This document shows positions 16,401-25,151 of a stretch of 43,255 nt of DNA, in pieces. Below the pieces are notes generated by a model. That model had not been told where the DNA came from. It searched no databases and was given only the letters and a program-made list of their open reading frames with translations. A program made the position numbers and the translations under genes. Every line of letters begins with the position of its first letter. Within the stretch, counting starts at the first letter, position 1. Origin of the DNA: Candidatus Gastranaerophilales bacterium (lineage in GTDB: Bacteria > Cyanobacteriota > Vampirovibrionia > Gastranaerophilales > Gastranaerophilaceae); the NCBI GenBank assembly GCA_947625345.1, contig CANQNX010000007.1, positions 1-43,255 on the forward strand, written 5' to 3'.

Positions 16401-17726
16401 TTATTTTTCACAAAATTTTTGCTTGTACGCACTTAGAATATCAATAGCTCTTTTTGCGAGCAATTCATTTTTCAATTTTTTATTCTTTCTTACTTTTTTA
16501 TCTAAGTTCATTTCCGATACAATACCCCAATTAGAATTAACCGGTTGAAAAGAATTATGTCCTTCAAAAGAAATATAATTAGTCAATGCTCCAAGCATTG
16601 TTTCCTGAGGAAGTATTAAAGGCGCTTGATTTTTTATAAATCTTGCCATATTTATTCCCGCTATTAATCCTGAAGCTATAGATTCACTATAGCCTTCCGT
16701 ACCCGTTATTTGCCCCGCAAAAAATATATTGTCATTTTTTCTCAATTGCAATGTTGGTTTCAAACATTTAGGACTGTTTATAAAAGTATTTCTGTGCATA
16801 ACTCCGTATCTGACTATACTTGCATTTTCAAGTCCCGGAACAGAGTGAATCAATTCTTTTTGACTGTTCCATTTTAAATTGGTTTGAAACCCGACAAGAT
16901 TATATAAACTCGCAGATTTATTATCCTGCCTGAGTTGAACTACCGCATAATTCTCAATCCCCGTTCTTTCATCAATCAAGCCGACAGGTTTTAAAGGACC
17001 GAATCTTAATGTATCCGTTCCTCTTGACGCAATTACTTCTATAGGCAGACAAGATTCAAAAAACTTTGCTCCCTTCTCAAAAGATTTTAATTCTATTTTC
17101 GGGGCATTTATCAATATATTATAAAATTTCTCATACTCTTCTTTATTCATCGGACAATTTATATAATCCGCACCGCCTTTATTATATCTGTTCATATAAA
17201 AGGCTTTATCAAAATCAATTGATTCTTTTTCAACTATGGGACTCACGGCATCAAAAAAAGAAAGGTATTCTTCTCCGATGTAATCTTTAATTTTTTTTGA
17301 TAGTTTATCAGAGGTTAAAGGTCCTGAGGAAATTATAACAGGCTTATCAAGAGGAAAATCATTTTTTTCTTCACGAATAATATTTATCAGAGGATTATTC
17401 TCAATCTTTTCCGTAACAGTCTTTGAAAACAATTCTCTGTCAACAGCTAAAGCACCGCCTGCAGGAATTTTGGATTCTAAGATTATCGGCATTAACTCGG
17501 AACCTAATATTTCCATTTCATGTTTTAAAAGTCCCGATGCATTTGTAATATCATAGCTGCCAAGGCTGTTTGAACATACCAATTCCGCAAATTTTTCGGT
17601 TTTATGAGCACCTGTCTCAACTATGGGTCTCATTTCATACAAGTCCGAACTTATTCCTCTTTTGGCAAGCTGTAATGCAGCTTCACTTCCTGCCAATCCT
17701 GCTCCGATTATTATTACATCCGACAT
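16401..17726 (-). CDS. trmFO: tRNA (uracil-54-C5)-methyltransferase, folate/FAD dependent (TrmFO)
   Basis: 441 aa, typical length. It makes the T54 base of the tRNA T loop using methylenetetrahydrofolate and FADH2. Seen: the N-terminal FAD-binding VIIIGAGLAGSEAALQLAKRG (4-24), YEMRP, the family motif HKTEKFAELVCSNSLGS (about 41-57), CPMNKEEYEKFY, RDTxRFGPLKPVGL-like RGTDTLRFGPLKPVGL, QLRQDN, and FFAGQITGTEGYSESIASG. AGAGGGAT lies before the ATG. Both tRNAs in this window have the TTCGAAT T loop on which it would act. A 98-nt gap separates it from nifU. Confidence 0.96.
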   Translation of the reverse strand: MSDVIIIGAGLAGSEAALQLAKRGISSDLYEMRPIVETGAHKTEKFAELVCSNSLGSYDITNASGLLKHEMEILGSELMPIILESKIPAGGALAVDRELFSKTVTEKIENNPLINIIREEKNDFPLDKPVIISSGPLTSDKLSKKIKDYIGEEYLSFFDAVSPIVEKESIDFDKAFYMNRYNKGGADYINCPMNKEEYEKFYNILINAPKIELKSFEKGAKFFESCLPIEVIASRGTDTLRFGPLKPVGLIDERTGIENYAVVQLRQDNKSASLYNLVGFQTNLKWNSQKELIHSVPGLENASIVRYGVMHRNTFINSPKCLKPTLQLRKNDNIFFAGQITGTEGYSESIASGLIAGINMARFIKNQAPLILPQETMLGALTNYISFEGHNSFQPVNSNWGIVSEMNLDKKVRKNKKLKNELLAKRAIDILSAYKQKFCEK

Positions 17727-17780
17727 TTTTATCCCTCTGTTTTATATTATTAAAAACTCTCTATATTTGCAAATTTGTTG

Positions 17781-17786
17781 TAAAAT
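17781..17786 (+). promoter_or_regulatory. -10-like TAAAAT 7 nt before ATG (leaderless candidate)
   Basis: TTG-TAAAAT then 7 nt and the ATG at 17794. It supports this ATG over longer in-frame starts that run into the divergent trmFO. Confidence 0.4.
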
Positions 17787-17793
17787 GTTTTAT

Positions 17794-18903
17794 ATGGAAA
17801 ATTCTGTCAATATAATTCTCTTTGATGATGAAAAAATTACTAAAACCGTTATTGAAAGTTATCTTTCAGATGTAACTTTTTCCTGTAATATAATTCAGTA
17901 TGATTTCTTTGATGAAAATCTCTTAAAACAAACCGATTCTGATAATATTATTATTTTAAACATCGGCATTTCCAATTCGGATTTTCTTAATAAAGTTTCA
18001 TTACTATCAGAGAATAAAAAAAATCATTTTATTATAATTTCTAATTATAATTCCACTGATATCAACGTAAAATCTTTAAGATGCGGAGCCGAATATTTTT
18101 TACTAAAACCGATTGTTAAAGATGATTTTATATTTGCTCTAAATCAAATTCATCAAAAATTTATAAGAAAATCATTAACTCACGCTTCTAACATTAATGC
18201 GGTTATTTCTGCAGAAACAGACTGCGGCAAATCTATTTTCACTGTAAATACTGCAGAACAAATTTCCCGATTAATAAAAGGGAAAGTACTTATTTTAGAT
18301 TTTAATAACACATTAAACAATATAACTACACTTTTAAATACGGATATTCCGCTAAATTTTTCAGATGCTCTTAAATTAGAAAATAAAACAGCTGATGTAT
18401 TATTTGAAAAAACAGTAAAATACAACGGTTCAAACCTATATTTAATCTCAAATAATACTGATTTAAACAAAATTGATATTCAACAAAATAAATTAAACAT
18501 TATTTTTGAAAAAGCAAAAGAATACTTCAAGTATATTCTTATTGATTTAAATCCAAATTATAAAGAATTGAATGAATATTTATTTAAATCATTTATTAAC
18601 ATGACATATGTAATTTTATCACCTCAACACACATCAATTTTAAAAGCTCAAAAATTAATACAAGACAATTTAAATTTAAAACCTTACAGAATTATTTTAA
18701 ATAATTGTATTAATAAGCCATTATGTGATAAAAAAGAAATAGAGCAAAAACTTGAAAAAATAATTTTCGGAGAAATTCCATACAGTACTTTTGCAATAAA
18801 TGAATCAATTAAATATAAAAAGACACTCACTGATATTAATCCCGAAACGGAAATATCCCAAACCTTTAAAAAATTAGCACAAAATATAATAAACAGAGAA
18901 TAA
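17794..18903 (+). CDS. CpaE/TadZ-like protein: pseudo-receiver plus degenerate MinD/ParA-type ATPase
   Basis: 369 aa from the ATG at 17794. An open frame extends upstream into trmFO, but that part is its antisense shadow. Residues 5-120 look like a response-regulator receiver (IILFDDE at the start, GAEYFLLKPI near the end), but the phosphoacceptor position reads ILNIG, Asn for Asp. Residues 130-369 follow the ParA/MinD/CpaE fold: the deviant Walker A reads SAETDCGKSIF, where the signature Lys of KGGxGKS is replaced. Next come KVLILDFNNTLNNITTLL (A' region), YILIDLNPNY (Walker B) and the RIILNN strand. CpaE/TadZ proteins place Flp/Tad or type IV pilus machinery at a pole. Here a polar scaffolding role with weak or no ATPase is inferred. 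It is followed after 3 nt by a CpaF-like gene. Confidence 0.7.
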   Translation: MENSVNIILFDDEKITKTVIESYLSDVTFSCNIIQYDFFDENLLKQTDSDNIIILNIGISNSDFLNKVSLLSENKKNHFIIISNYNSTDINVKSLRCGAEYFLLKPIVKDDFIFALNQIHQKFIRKSLTHASNINAVISAETDCGKSIFTVNTAEQISRLIKGKVLILDFNNTLNNITTLLNTDIPLNFSDALKLENKTADVLFEKTVKYNGSNLYLISNNTDLNKIDIQQNKLNIIFEKAKEYFKYILIDLNPNYKELNEYLFKSFINMTYVILSPQHTSILKAQKLIQDNLNLKPYRIILNNCINKPLCDKKEIEQKLEKIIFGEIPYSTFAINESIKYKKTLTDINPETEISQTFKKLAQNIINRE

Positions 18904-18906
18904 ATT

Positions 18907-19749
18907 ATGAACTTTAAAGAAAGACTTGAACTTACAAACAGCAAATATAATTCTCAACCTACACATAAGGCGGAGGATTTAATAATCAAAGATAATTTTG
19001 ATTTAATTAACATATTTGAGCGAAATGAGCAGTCTGAAAATATACTTTCTGAAATTTTAAAAACGAACAAAAATATAATTCTTATATGTTCAAAAGAATA
19101 CGATAATGAATTATTCTGTAATTATATAAGAAATTTTATTGATAAATCAAAGAGTGTAGAAGTTTTGAGTAATGTTTCGGATAATCTTCACTACATATCC
19201 GCATCTAAAGTTATTGCAATTGACCCCGATATTAAAGAAACGATAAAAATATTAGAGCTGATTTTAACAGGATTAAAAAGCTTTATTTTTACGATAAATA
19301 TAAAAAACTATAATAACGTTTTGGAAAGTATAAGAACTTTAATTTCTTTAAATGCAACATATTTATCTCAAAATGCTATAAACCATTTAATTGCGGAATC
19401 TGATTCGGTTATGGTATTTTTTGAAAGAAATTCTGACGGACTTTTTTATGTAAAAAATATTGAAGAAGTACAATCATCTGAAAATAATATAGTTTTAAAT
19501 TCTCTGTTTGAATACGAAATCAAAGAAAACGATAAAGTAACTAAAGAAACGCAAAAGAAAAAAACGATTAAGAAAAAAGAGAAAATTCAAAAAGAAGAAG
19601 AGAATAAATCAACCCTCAAATCAGAAATAAACGATACTGAGGAAAACAAACAAGTCAACAATCAAAAACATATAATTACAAATAAAGTAAATAAATATAA
19701 ATTACTTAAAATTAAATACAATAAAAAAAATAATTCAAACAGTTTATAA
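18907..19749 (+). CDS. CpaF-like protein lacking Walker A (probable pseudo-ATPase)
   Basis: 280 aa, starting 3 nt after the CpaE-like gene. I see a faint match to the core of CpaF/secretion ATPases. The strand NIILICSKEYDNE (about 55-67) stands where GSTGSGKTT would be. AIDPDIKETIKILELILTG (near 98-116) is where a DEIR-type segment lies. KSFIFTINIKNYNNVLESIRTLI resembles the GSxxTxHA-xxxxxRL region. DSVMVFFERNSDGLFYVKNIEEV resembles the C-terminal strand pair of CpaF (D-VV-x-R-x-DGxR-x-I-E). The nucleotide-binding residues are missing. The last ~90 residues are Lys/Glu/Asn-rich and likely disordered, ending in a basic tail. Alternative: an unrelated RecA-like fold. The pairing with a CpaE-like gene is the main support. 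Confidence 0.5.
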   Translation: MNFKERLELTNSKYNSQPTHKAEDLIIKDNFDLINIFERNEQSENILSEILKTNKNIILICSKEYDNELFCNYIRNFIDKSKSVEVLSNVSDNLHYISASKVIAIDPDIKETIKILELILTGLKSFIFTINIKNYNNVLESIRTLISLNATYLSQNAINHLIAESDSVMVFFERNSDGLFYVKNIEEVQSSENNIVLNSLFEYEIKENDKVTKETQKKKTIKKKEKIQKEEENKSTLKSEINDTEENKQVNNQKHIITNKVNKYKLLKIKYNKKNNSNSL

Positions 19750-19926
19750 ATAAGAACCGTAATCAACAATTTGAGTGGCTTATAGATTAAATATCAATCT
19801 TAAGGTTTAGACAAAAATATTAATTTGTCCGAAAAGAAAATGAATCTTTATATGGATGAGCAGACCATGCCCATAGCTGTAATATGAAAATATGAGTTAG
19901 GTATTACAGGGAGCTAAGGTGTGTAT
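19750..19926 (+). promoter_or_regulatory. Structured leader before the response regulator gene
   Basis: About 175 nt with four inverted repeats in order: AGATT/AATCT (19784-19788, 19796-19800), GACAAA/TTTGTC (19810-19815, 19824-19829), ATGG/CCAT (19852-19855, 19865-19868), and CTGTAATA/TATTACAG (19877-19884, 19902-19909), the last extended by TAGCT/AGCTA across a bulge. The last hairpin ends against the ribosome binding site (GGGAG 19909-19913, AAGG 19916-19919). It does not match a riboswitch class that I can recognise. Confidence 0.4.
19840..19887 (+). CDS. Possible 15-codon leader peptide
   Basis: ATG at 19840, stop TGA at 19885-19887, product MNLYMDEQTMPIAVI. It precedes the regulator gene and its stop lies in the loop side of the last leader hairpin, so translation could affect folding. 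AAAAGAAA is a poor ribosome binding site. It may be chance. Confidence 0.2.
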   Translation: MNLYMDEQTMPIAVI

Positions 19927-20637
19927 ATGAGAAGAACAATGGATTATGGCAAAAAGGTTAAAATTATTTTAGTTGATGACAACTATGAACATCTATTAGG
20001 GATTAAAGAGCTGATAAACATCGAAACAAATTTTGATGTTATAGCAACTGCGGCAAATGCCAACATAGCAATTAATCTTGTAAAGAAATATCAGCCCGAC
20101 ATCGTTTTAATGGACATCAATATGCCGGAAAAAGACGGATTAACCGCAATAAGTGAAATGGAACGTCTGAATTTAGACACAAAAATTATAGCTTTAACAG
20201 GATATGATGATCCGGATTTAATTTTCAGAGCTATGAAAATAGGTGCTAAAGGATACATTTTAAAGACAATGGCATCAGCTCAATTAATATATGCTATTGA
20301 AGAAATAATGCAAGGTAAAATATATCTTCCCTCCGGTTTATCTTCAAGATTTTTTGAATATTTTCAAAAAACATTTAAAGAAGAAACAAACAACACTACC
20401 TCACAAGAAAATCTTCTCCAATTCCTCACACAAAGAGAAGAAGAAGTACTTGAACTGTTAACACAAGGTGTTACATATAAAGGAGTAGCTCAAAAATTAT
20501 TTATAAGCGAAACAACCGTTAAAACGCACGTAAATAATATATTCCAAAAACTGCAGGTTAACGACAGAACTCAAGCTGTTTTATATGCAATAAACAACGG
20601 ATTTATGAATAGAAAAAAATTAAAGATTGCTATATAA
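19927..20637 (+). CDS. NarL/FixJ-family response regulator
   Basis: 236 aa from the ATG at 19927; a GTG two codons earlier is an alternative because GGGAG and AAGG fit either. The receiver domain (about 10-130) has the acidic pair VDDN (16-19), phosphoacceptor Asp63 in LMDINMPEKDG, Thr91 in ALTGYDD, and Lys113 in YILKTM: all functional residues are present. The LuxR-type helix-turn-helix domain (168-228) has LTQREEEVLELL, YKGVAQKLFISETTVKTHVNNIF and RTQAVLYAI. It should bind DNA when phosphorylated. The neighbouring soluble histidine kinase is the likely partner. The long structured leader suggests post-transcriptional control. Confidence 0.93.
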   Translation: MRRTMDYGKKVKIILVDDNYEHLLGIKELINIETNFDVIATAANANIAINLVKKYQPDIVLMDINMPEKDGLTAISEMERLNLDTKIIALTGYDDPDLIFRAMKIGAKGYILKTMASAQLIYAIEEIMQGKIYLPSGLSSRFFEYFQKTFKEETNNTTSQENLLQFLTQREEEVLELLTQGVTYKGVAQKLFISETTVKTHVNNIFQKLQVNDRTQAVLYAINNGFMNRKKLKIAI

Positions 20638-20638
20638 T
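20633..20638 (+). promoter_or_regulatory. -10-like TATAAT 6 nt before kinase ATG, overlapping regulator stop
   Basis: TATAAT overlaps the stop codon of the response regulator and is followed by 6 nt and the ATG at 20645. It could give the kinase its own leaderless transcript. Confidence 0.35.
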
Positions 20639-20644
20639 CAGTTT

Positions 20645-21910
20645 ATGAAAAATAAATTTAACACACTTAAACCATATATCTATGAATATTCTCAAAAAGA
20701 GTTACGAAAAAAGACCATTAATGGTCTTTTTCGTGCAATTTTAGAACCCGTTATTTCAAATCAAAAATTTGAATGCTGTATACTGTTCAGAATTCTTGAA
20801 ATACAAGGAAAAGAGTCATTATTAAAAAGACTCGGATTCGCAGGCGCTAAATTATTCAGCTTTTCTGAGAATTTAAACTCTTTTAATATTAAAGATTCTC
20901 AAAAAGATACAAATATTTGGGGGAAAACGGAATTTTTAATAGTTCTCGGACAAAGATACTCCGCTTGCTTAATATGGGATTATTCTTCCTCTAATAATCA
21001 AGATTCCTCAGAAGTTTGTCTTTTATATAACTCAAAAATTATTTCAAATATAGCCAAACAAGTTTTAGAAAATTCCAAAGATGATTTTGAAAATTTAATC
21101 GAAAAATATTCACCCGACAGACGTGAAAATAAGATTTTAAACGGCTCTATAAATAATATAGCGTTGTTATACAATGATACAAATGAAGAAATAATGTACA
21201 CAACTGCGGAAAAGGATAATTATTTATCAGATGATGAAACAAAAAAAACGGCTCAAATAGTTTCCGACAAAGCTAAGTTTATTTCACATGAAATCAAAAA
21301 CAACCTTTCAGTTATAAATTTATACTCAAAGATTTTAGAAAAAAGATTTCAATCAATTCAAATGAAAAGTGAAATATTGTCCTCTGTAAATAATGCAATC
21401 AGCAGTATAAATAATGCCTCGGAACATATATCATCACTTATAGGCGAATTAAGATGCATATCAGCACCATACTATACAAAAGAAAGCATAAAAAAGATAA
21501 TATTAAATACACTGATGCAATGTGCAGTTAAGACCGAAAGTCTTGGGATTGAAACCGTATTGGAAGAATTTGACGACGTAATTATTAACACGGATAAAGT
21601 CAAAATAGAATGCGCTCTTATGAACATAATCTTTAATGCTGCAGAAGCAAGTTCAAAAGGCAGTAAAATCACAATATTTTGTAATCGGGAAAATGATAAA
21701 TTTACCATAACAATTAAAAACAACGGAAAAGAAATACCAAAAGATATTCAAACTCAAATATTTGAACCCGAGTTTACCACAAAAGAAAAAGGTAACGGTT
21801 TAGGACTCGCAATATGTAAAAATCAACTGCAATTAATCGGTGGTGATATTGAATTGGTTAAGTCGGACAAAGATGAAACCGTTTTTAAAATTGTTTTAAA
21901 TATAAAATAG
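20645..21910 (+). CDS. Soluble sensor histidine kinase
   Basis: 421 aa from the ATG at 20645; an in-frame TTG 18 bases upstream lies inside the regulator's end and has no better signal. No membrane segments, so it is cytoplasmic. The N-terminal 1-190 is an unrecognised sensing region. DHp motif FISHEIKNNLSVI with His215, and the catalytic domain has the N box NIIFNAAEAS (Asn331), G1 as IKNNGKEIP (359-361, Asn replaces the usual Asp of DxG), F box FEPEFTTKEKG and G2 GNGLGLAI (383-390). The G1 change may alter ATP binding. It lies 7 nt after the response regulator, so the two form a two-component pair. A terminator-like hairpin sits within its first 30 codons. Confidence 0.9.
   Translation: MKNKFNTLKPYIYEYSQKELRKKTINGLFRAILEPVISNQKFECCILFRILEIQGKESLLKRLGFAGAKLFSFSENLNSFNIKDSQKDTNIWGKTEFLIVLGQRYSACLIWDYSSSNNQDSSEVCLLYNSKIISNIAKQVLENSKDDFENLIEKYSPDRRENKILNGSINNIALLYNDTNEEIMYTTAEKDNYLSDDETKKTAQIVSDKAKFISHEIKNNLSVINLYSKILEKRFQSIQMKSEILSSVNNAISSINNASEHISSLIGELRCISAPYYTKESIKKIILNTLMQCAVKTESLGIETVLEEFDDVIINTDKVKIECALMNIIFNAAEASSKGSKITIFCNRENDKFTITIKNNGKEIPKDIQTQIFEPEFTTKEKGNGLGLAICKNQLQLIGGDIELVKSDKDETVFKIVLNIK
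20704..20734 (+). terminator. Terminator-like inverted repeat inside the histidine kinase gene
   Basis: ACGAAAAAAGACCATT is followed at once by AATGGTCTTTTTCGT, a near-perfect palindrome with one unpaired A. The RNA would form GACCA-UUAA-UGGUC closed by A/U pairs, with five Us after it. It lies 60 bases into the coding sequence and encodes RKKTINGLFR. It could end part of the transcription coming from the regulator gene. Confidence 0.4.
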
Positions 21911-21941
21911 CTGTAAGTATTTATAAAAACATAAATAACTG

Positions 21942-21947
21942 TATAAT
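21942..21947 (+). promoter_or_regulatory. -10-like TATAAT 6 nt before helicase ATG (leaderless candidate)
   Basis: CTG-TATAAT followed by 6 nt and the ATG at 21954, with no Shine-Dalgarno. Confidence 0.4.
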
Positions 21948-21953
21948 ATTATT

Positions 21954-23921
21954 ATGGAAAATTTAACCGAAAAAAAATATACATTAAAAAAAGTAAATAC
22001 CGAAAGTATTTACAAAATAGATTATGAAAAGGAATTAAATCCGCAGCAATATGAAGCCGTAAAACAAAAAGAAGGTTCAATTCTCGTAATAGCAGGAGCG
22101 GGAAGCGGAAAAACCAAAACTCTTACATACAGAGTCGCACGTTTAATTGAAGACGGAATTAATCCTAAGAATATATTGCTTCTGACATTTACCAAAAAAG
22201 CTGCACAAGAAATGCTCTCAAGAGCTGCAACCGTTCTTGATTCAAGATGTGAACAAGTTGCAGGAGGCACATTTCACTCATTTGCAAATATTATATTAAG
22301 AAAATATTCTTCTTTTTTAGAACTTCAGAATAACTTTACAATTACTGACAGAACAGATTCCGAGGACATTGTTAATCACATAAGAGCTAAAATTATTGAT
22401 AAAAAAGAAAAACGGTTTCCAAAAAAACATACAATACTTGATATCTATTCAAAAGCCGTAAATAAAAACATTCCTTCCGATGAAGTAATCTCATCCGAAT
22501 ATAAACAGTTTGAAAATTCAACGGATAAAATCAATGAAATAATTAGACACTACAATGATTACAAGAGAAAAAATTCAATCTTGGATTATGATGATTTACT
22601 GTTATATTTAAGAACACTTTTGGAAACTAATCCCGAAATAAGGAAAAAACTTTCCAACCAATATAAATATATAATGGTAGACGAATATCAGGATACAAAC
22701 ACAATTCAGGCACAAATAATAAAATTGCTCGCCTCGGAGCATCAAAATGTTATGGCTGTCGGAGATGATTCTCAAAGTATATACTCTTTCAGAGGTGCAA
22801 ATTTTAAAAATATACTGAATTTTCCGAAAATTTTTGAAAATACAAAAATAATAAAATTAGAGCAAAATTACAGAAGTTCTCAAAATATACTCGCCTTATC
22901 CAATGAAATATTGCTAAAAGCAAAAGAAAAATATACTAAAACACTGTTTTCAACAATAGAAAATCCTATAAAGCCATCATTAATATGCGCCTCAGATATG
23001 AAAACAGAAGCAGAATTTATCACTCAAAGGGTATTAGAATTATCAGAGGAAGAAAACATAGATTTAAATGACATTTGCGTACTCGCAAGAAGTGCAAGAA
23101 TGACATATAATCTTGAAATAGAATTGTCGAAGAGAAATATTCCTTTTAAGAAATTTGGCGGAATGAAGTTTATTGAAGCAGCCCATATTAAAGATATTAT
23201 TGCGCATTTGAGAGTTATTTTAAATCCGTCGGATATTATAAGCTATAACAGAATACTTCTCTTACTTGACGGAATAGGAACGCAAAGTGCAAACAGATTA
23301 CTGCCTGTCTTAATTTCAAATAATGAAATTGACTATAAAAACCTACAAGTTAAAAATATCGGGGCAATACAAAAATTAACGGAATTAATAAAAACGAGTC
23401 AAAAAGATGTATTTGAGCCGTCAAAAATCGTTCAAAATGTAATTAACTACTATCATCCTATATTAGCTGACAGATATGATGATTATACAAAAAGAGAAAA
23501 AGACTTGGAGCATTTTTATGCTTTAAGTGAAAAATATTCAAACCTTGAAGATTTCCTGAGTGATTTAGCACTTGAACCGCCTGATACTTCAGTAACTGAT
23601 GTTGAAGAAGGTGCTATAAAAGACGAATTTTTAACGCTTTCAACAATTCATAGTGCAAAAGGTCTTGAATTTAAAGCCGTTTTTATAATAGGTGCCGTTG
23701 ACGGAAGATTCCCTTCAACTTATTCATTTAATTCCGATGAAGAATTGGATGAAGAATTAAGACTTATGTATGTTGCCGTTACAAGAGCGAAAACGCATTT
23801 ATATATTACCTATCCGATTGATATGTTTGATTACGCAACCAATATGGTTTTATCAAAACCCTCAAGATTCTTGGATAACATAAATCAGGATATTTTAGAA
23901 AAATGGATTATAGAATCATAA
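21954..23921 (+). CDS. ATP-dependent DNA helicase, UvrD/PcrA/Rep family
   Basis: 655 aa, slightly shorter than PcrA/UvrD (about 720). Superfamily 1A motifs are in order: LNPQQYEAV (Q motif), AGAGSGKTKTL (I), LLTFTKKAAQEM (Ia), TFHSFANII, LDYDDLL, MVDEYQDTN (II), VGDDSQSIYSFRGA (III), LEQNYRSS (IV), TIHSAKGLEFKAVFI (V) and EELRLMYVAVTRAK (VI). It unwinds DNA 3' to 5' in repair and replication restart. The C-terminal RNA-polymerase-binding tail of PcrA/UvrD is absent; this and the length are nearer to Rep, so the exact orthology is left open. Its stop is 2 bp from the convergent ilvA stop. Confidence 0.95.
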   Translation: MENLTEKKYTLKKVNTESIYKIDYEKELNPQQYEAVKQKEGSILVIAGAGSGKTKTLTYRVARLIEDGINPKNILLLTFTKKAAQEMLSRAATVLDSRCEQVAGGTFHSFANIILRKYSSFLELQNNFTITDRTDSEDIVNHIRAKIIDKKEKRFPKKHTILDIYSKAVNKNIPSDEVISSEYKQFENSTDKINEIIRHYNDYKRKNSILDYDDLLLYLRTLLETNPEIRKKLSNQYKYIMVDEYQDTNTIQAQIIKLLASEHQNVMAVGDDSQSIYSFRGANFKNILNFPKIFENTKIIKLEQNYRSSQNILALSNEILLKAKEKYTKTLFSTIENPIKPSLICASDMKTEAEFITQRVLELSEEENIDLNDICVLARSARMTYNLEIELSKRNIPFKKFGGMKFIEAAHIKDIIAHLRVILNPSDIISYNRILLLLDGIGTQSANRLLPVLISNNEIDYKNLQVKNIGAIQKLTELIKTSQKDVFEPSKIVQNVINYYHPILADRYDDYTKREKDLEHFYALSEKYSNLEDFLSDLALEPPDTSVTDVEEGAIKDEFLTLSTIHSAKGLEFKAVFIIGAVDGRFPSTYSFNSDEELDEELRLMYVAVTRAKTHLYITYPIDMFDYATNMVLSKPSRFLDNINQDILEKWIIES

Positions 23922-23923
23922 AT

Positions 23924-25129
23924 TTATTGAACGTTTGATGCTATTCTGTAACCTTTTTTAATCAAGGCTTGCTGAATTTGTTCAAAGTGTTCGGCATTTT
24001 TTGTTTCCATGGATATTTTTAAGAAACAATCATTTATATCAGTATTTTCTCCGCCCTGATTATGTCTTACTCTTATTACATTAGCACCTAAATCTGCGAT
24101 TATAGCCGACACATCTTTTAACTGCCCCGGTTTATCCAATAATTCAATTGTCAGGTGAGATAATCGTCCTGTTTTTAAAAGACCTCTGTTAATAACTCTT
24201 GACAATATATTTACATCTATATTACCGCCCGAAACTATGCAAGCAGTCTTTTTATTATGAATAGGCAGTTTATCAAACATAACAGCAGCGACACTGAGAG
24301 CTCCTGCGCCTTCTGCTACGAGTTTTTGTCTTTCCATCAAAATTAAAATAGCTGAAGCTATTTCATCATCCGTCACGGTAACAATATCGTCAACATATTT
24401 TTCGCATAAATCGAATGTTAAATCTCCGGGTCTTTTAACGGCAGTACCGTCTGCAAATGTATGAACAACAGGGAGTTCCAATATTTTTTTATTTACAAAA
24501 GACTGATACATACTGCCTGCACCTTGAGCCTGTACCCCATAGACTTTACAATCAGGTTTTAATTGTTTTATTGCGAATGCCACACCGGAAATGAGTCCTC
24601 CGCCGCCAATCGGTACAACGACAGCCTCAACATCAGGCAACTGTTCAAGTATTTCAAGTCCAATTGTTCCTTGTCCGGCTATTACATCCTCATCATCAAA
24701 AGGATGTATAAATTCGGCATTTGTTTCTTTTTGATACAGACAAGCCGCTTTATAAGCATCATCATAGACACCGTCAATTAATTTTATGTCGGCACCATAC
24801 TTCCTTGTCGCTTCCACTTTTGAAATCGGTGCAGTAGCAGGTATAAATATTGAGGCCTTTATCCCGTTCTTTTGAGCGGCAAGTGCAACCCCCTGAGCAT
24901 GATTCCCGGCAGAACATGCTATTATTCCTTTTTTCTTTTGTTCTTCACTTAATTTGGATATTTTATAATATGCGCCTCTAAGCTTAAAAGATCCCGTCAT
25001 TTGCAAATTTTCGGATTTAAGATAAATTTCGCTTCCCTCTGACAGAGTCTTAGATAATATTAAGTCTGTTTTCCTTGCCACTTCACTCAATACTTTTTGA
25101 GCATCATAAACTTTATCTATATTTAACAC
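23924..25129 (-). CDS. ilvA: Threonine ammonia-lyase (threonine dehydratase) with ACT domain
   Basis: 401 aa, the short form with one C-terminal ACT domain. It converts L-threonine to 2-oxobutanoate and ammonia. PLP Lys49 is in TGSFKLRGAYYKI; the glycine-rich phosphate loop GGGGLISG lies near 173; SAGNHAQGVALAA is the typical follow-on motif. ACT residues are about 327-401 (LTIELLDKPGQLKDVSAIIADLGANV). The start is GTG at 25129 with AGAGG 6 nt before. It is the second gene after the nitroreductase (22-nt gap). ilvE lies close by on the other strand, consistent with isoleucine supply, although the short form can also be catabolic (TdcB-like). Confidence 0.9.
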   Translation of the reverse strand: MLNIDKVYDAQKVLSEVARKTDLILSKTLSEGSEIYLKSENLQMTGSFKLRGAYYKISKLSEEQKKKGIIACSAGNHAQGVALAAQKNGIKASIFIPATAPISKVEATRKYGADIKLIDGVYDDAYKAACLYQKETNAEFIHPFDDEDVIAGQGTIGLEILEQLPDVEAVVVPIGGGGLISGVAFAIKQLKPDCKVYGVQAQGAGSMYQSFVNKKILELPVVHTFADGTAVKRPGDLTFDLCEKYVDDIVTVTDDEIASAILILMERQKLVAEGAGALSVAAVMFDKLPIHNKKTACIVSGGNIDVNILSRVINRGLLKTGRLSHLTIELLDKPGQLKDVSAIIADLGANVIRVRHNQGGENTDINDCFLKISMETKNAEHFEQIQQALIKKGYRIASNVQ

Positions 25130-25151
25130 CGTTTTCCTCTTTTCTATCAGA

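Noticed and set aside
17623-17793. Upstream extension of the CpaE-like gene
   Set aside because: The 57 extra codons overlap trmFO antisense; the -10-like box and domain start favour 17794.
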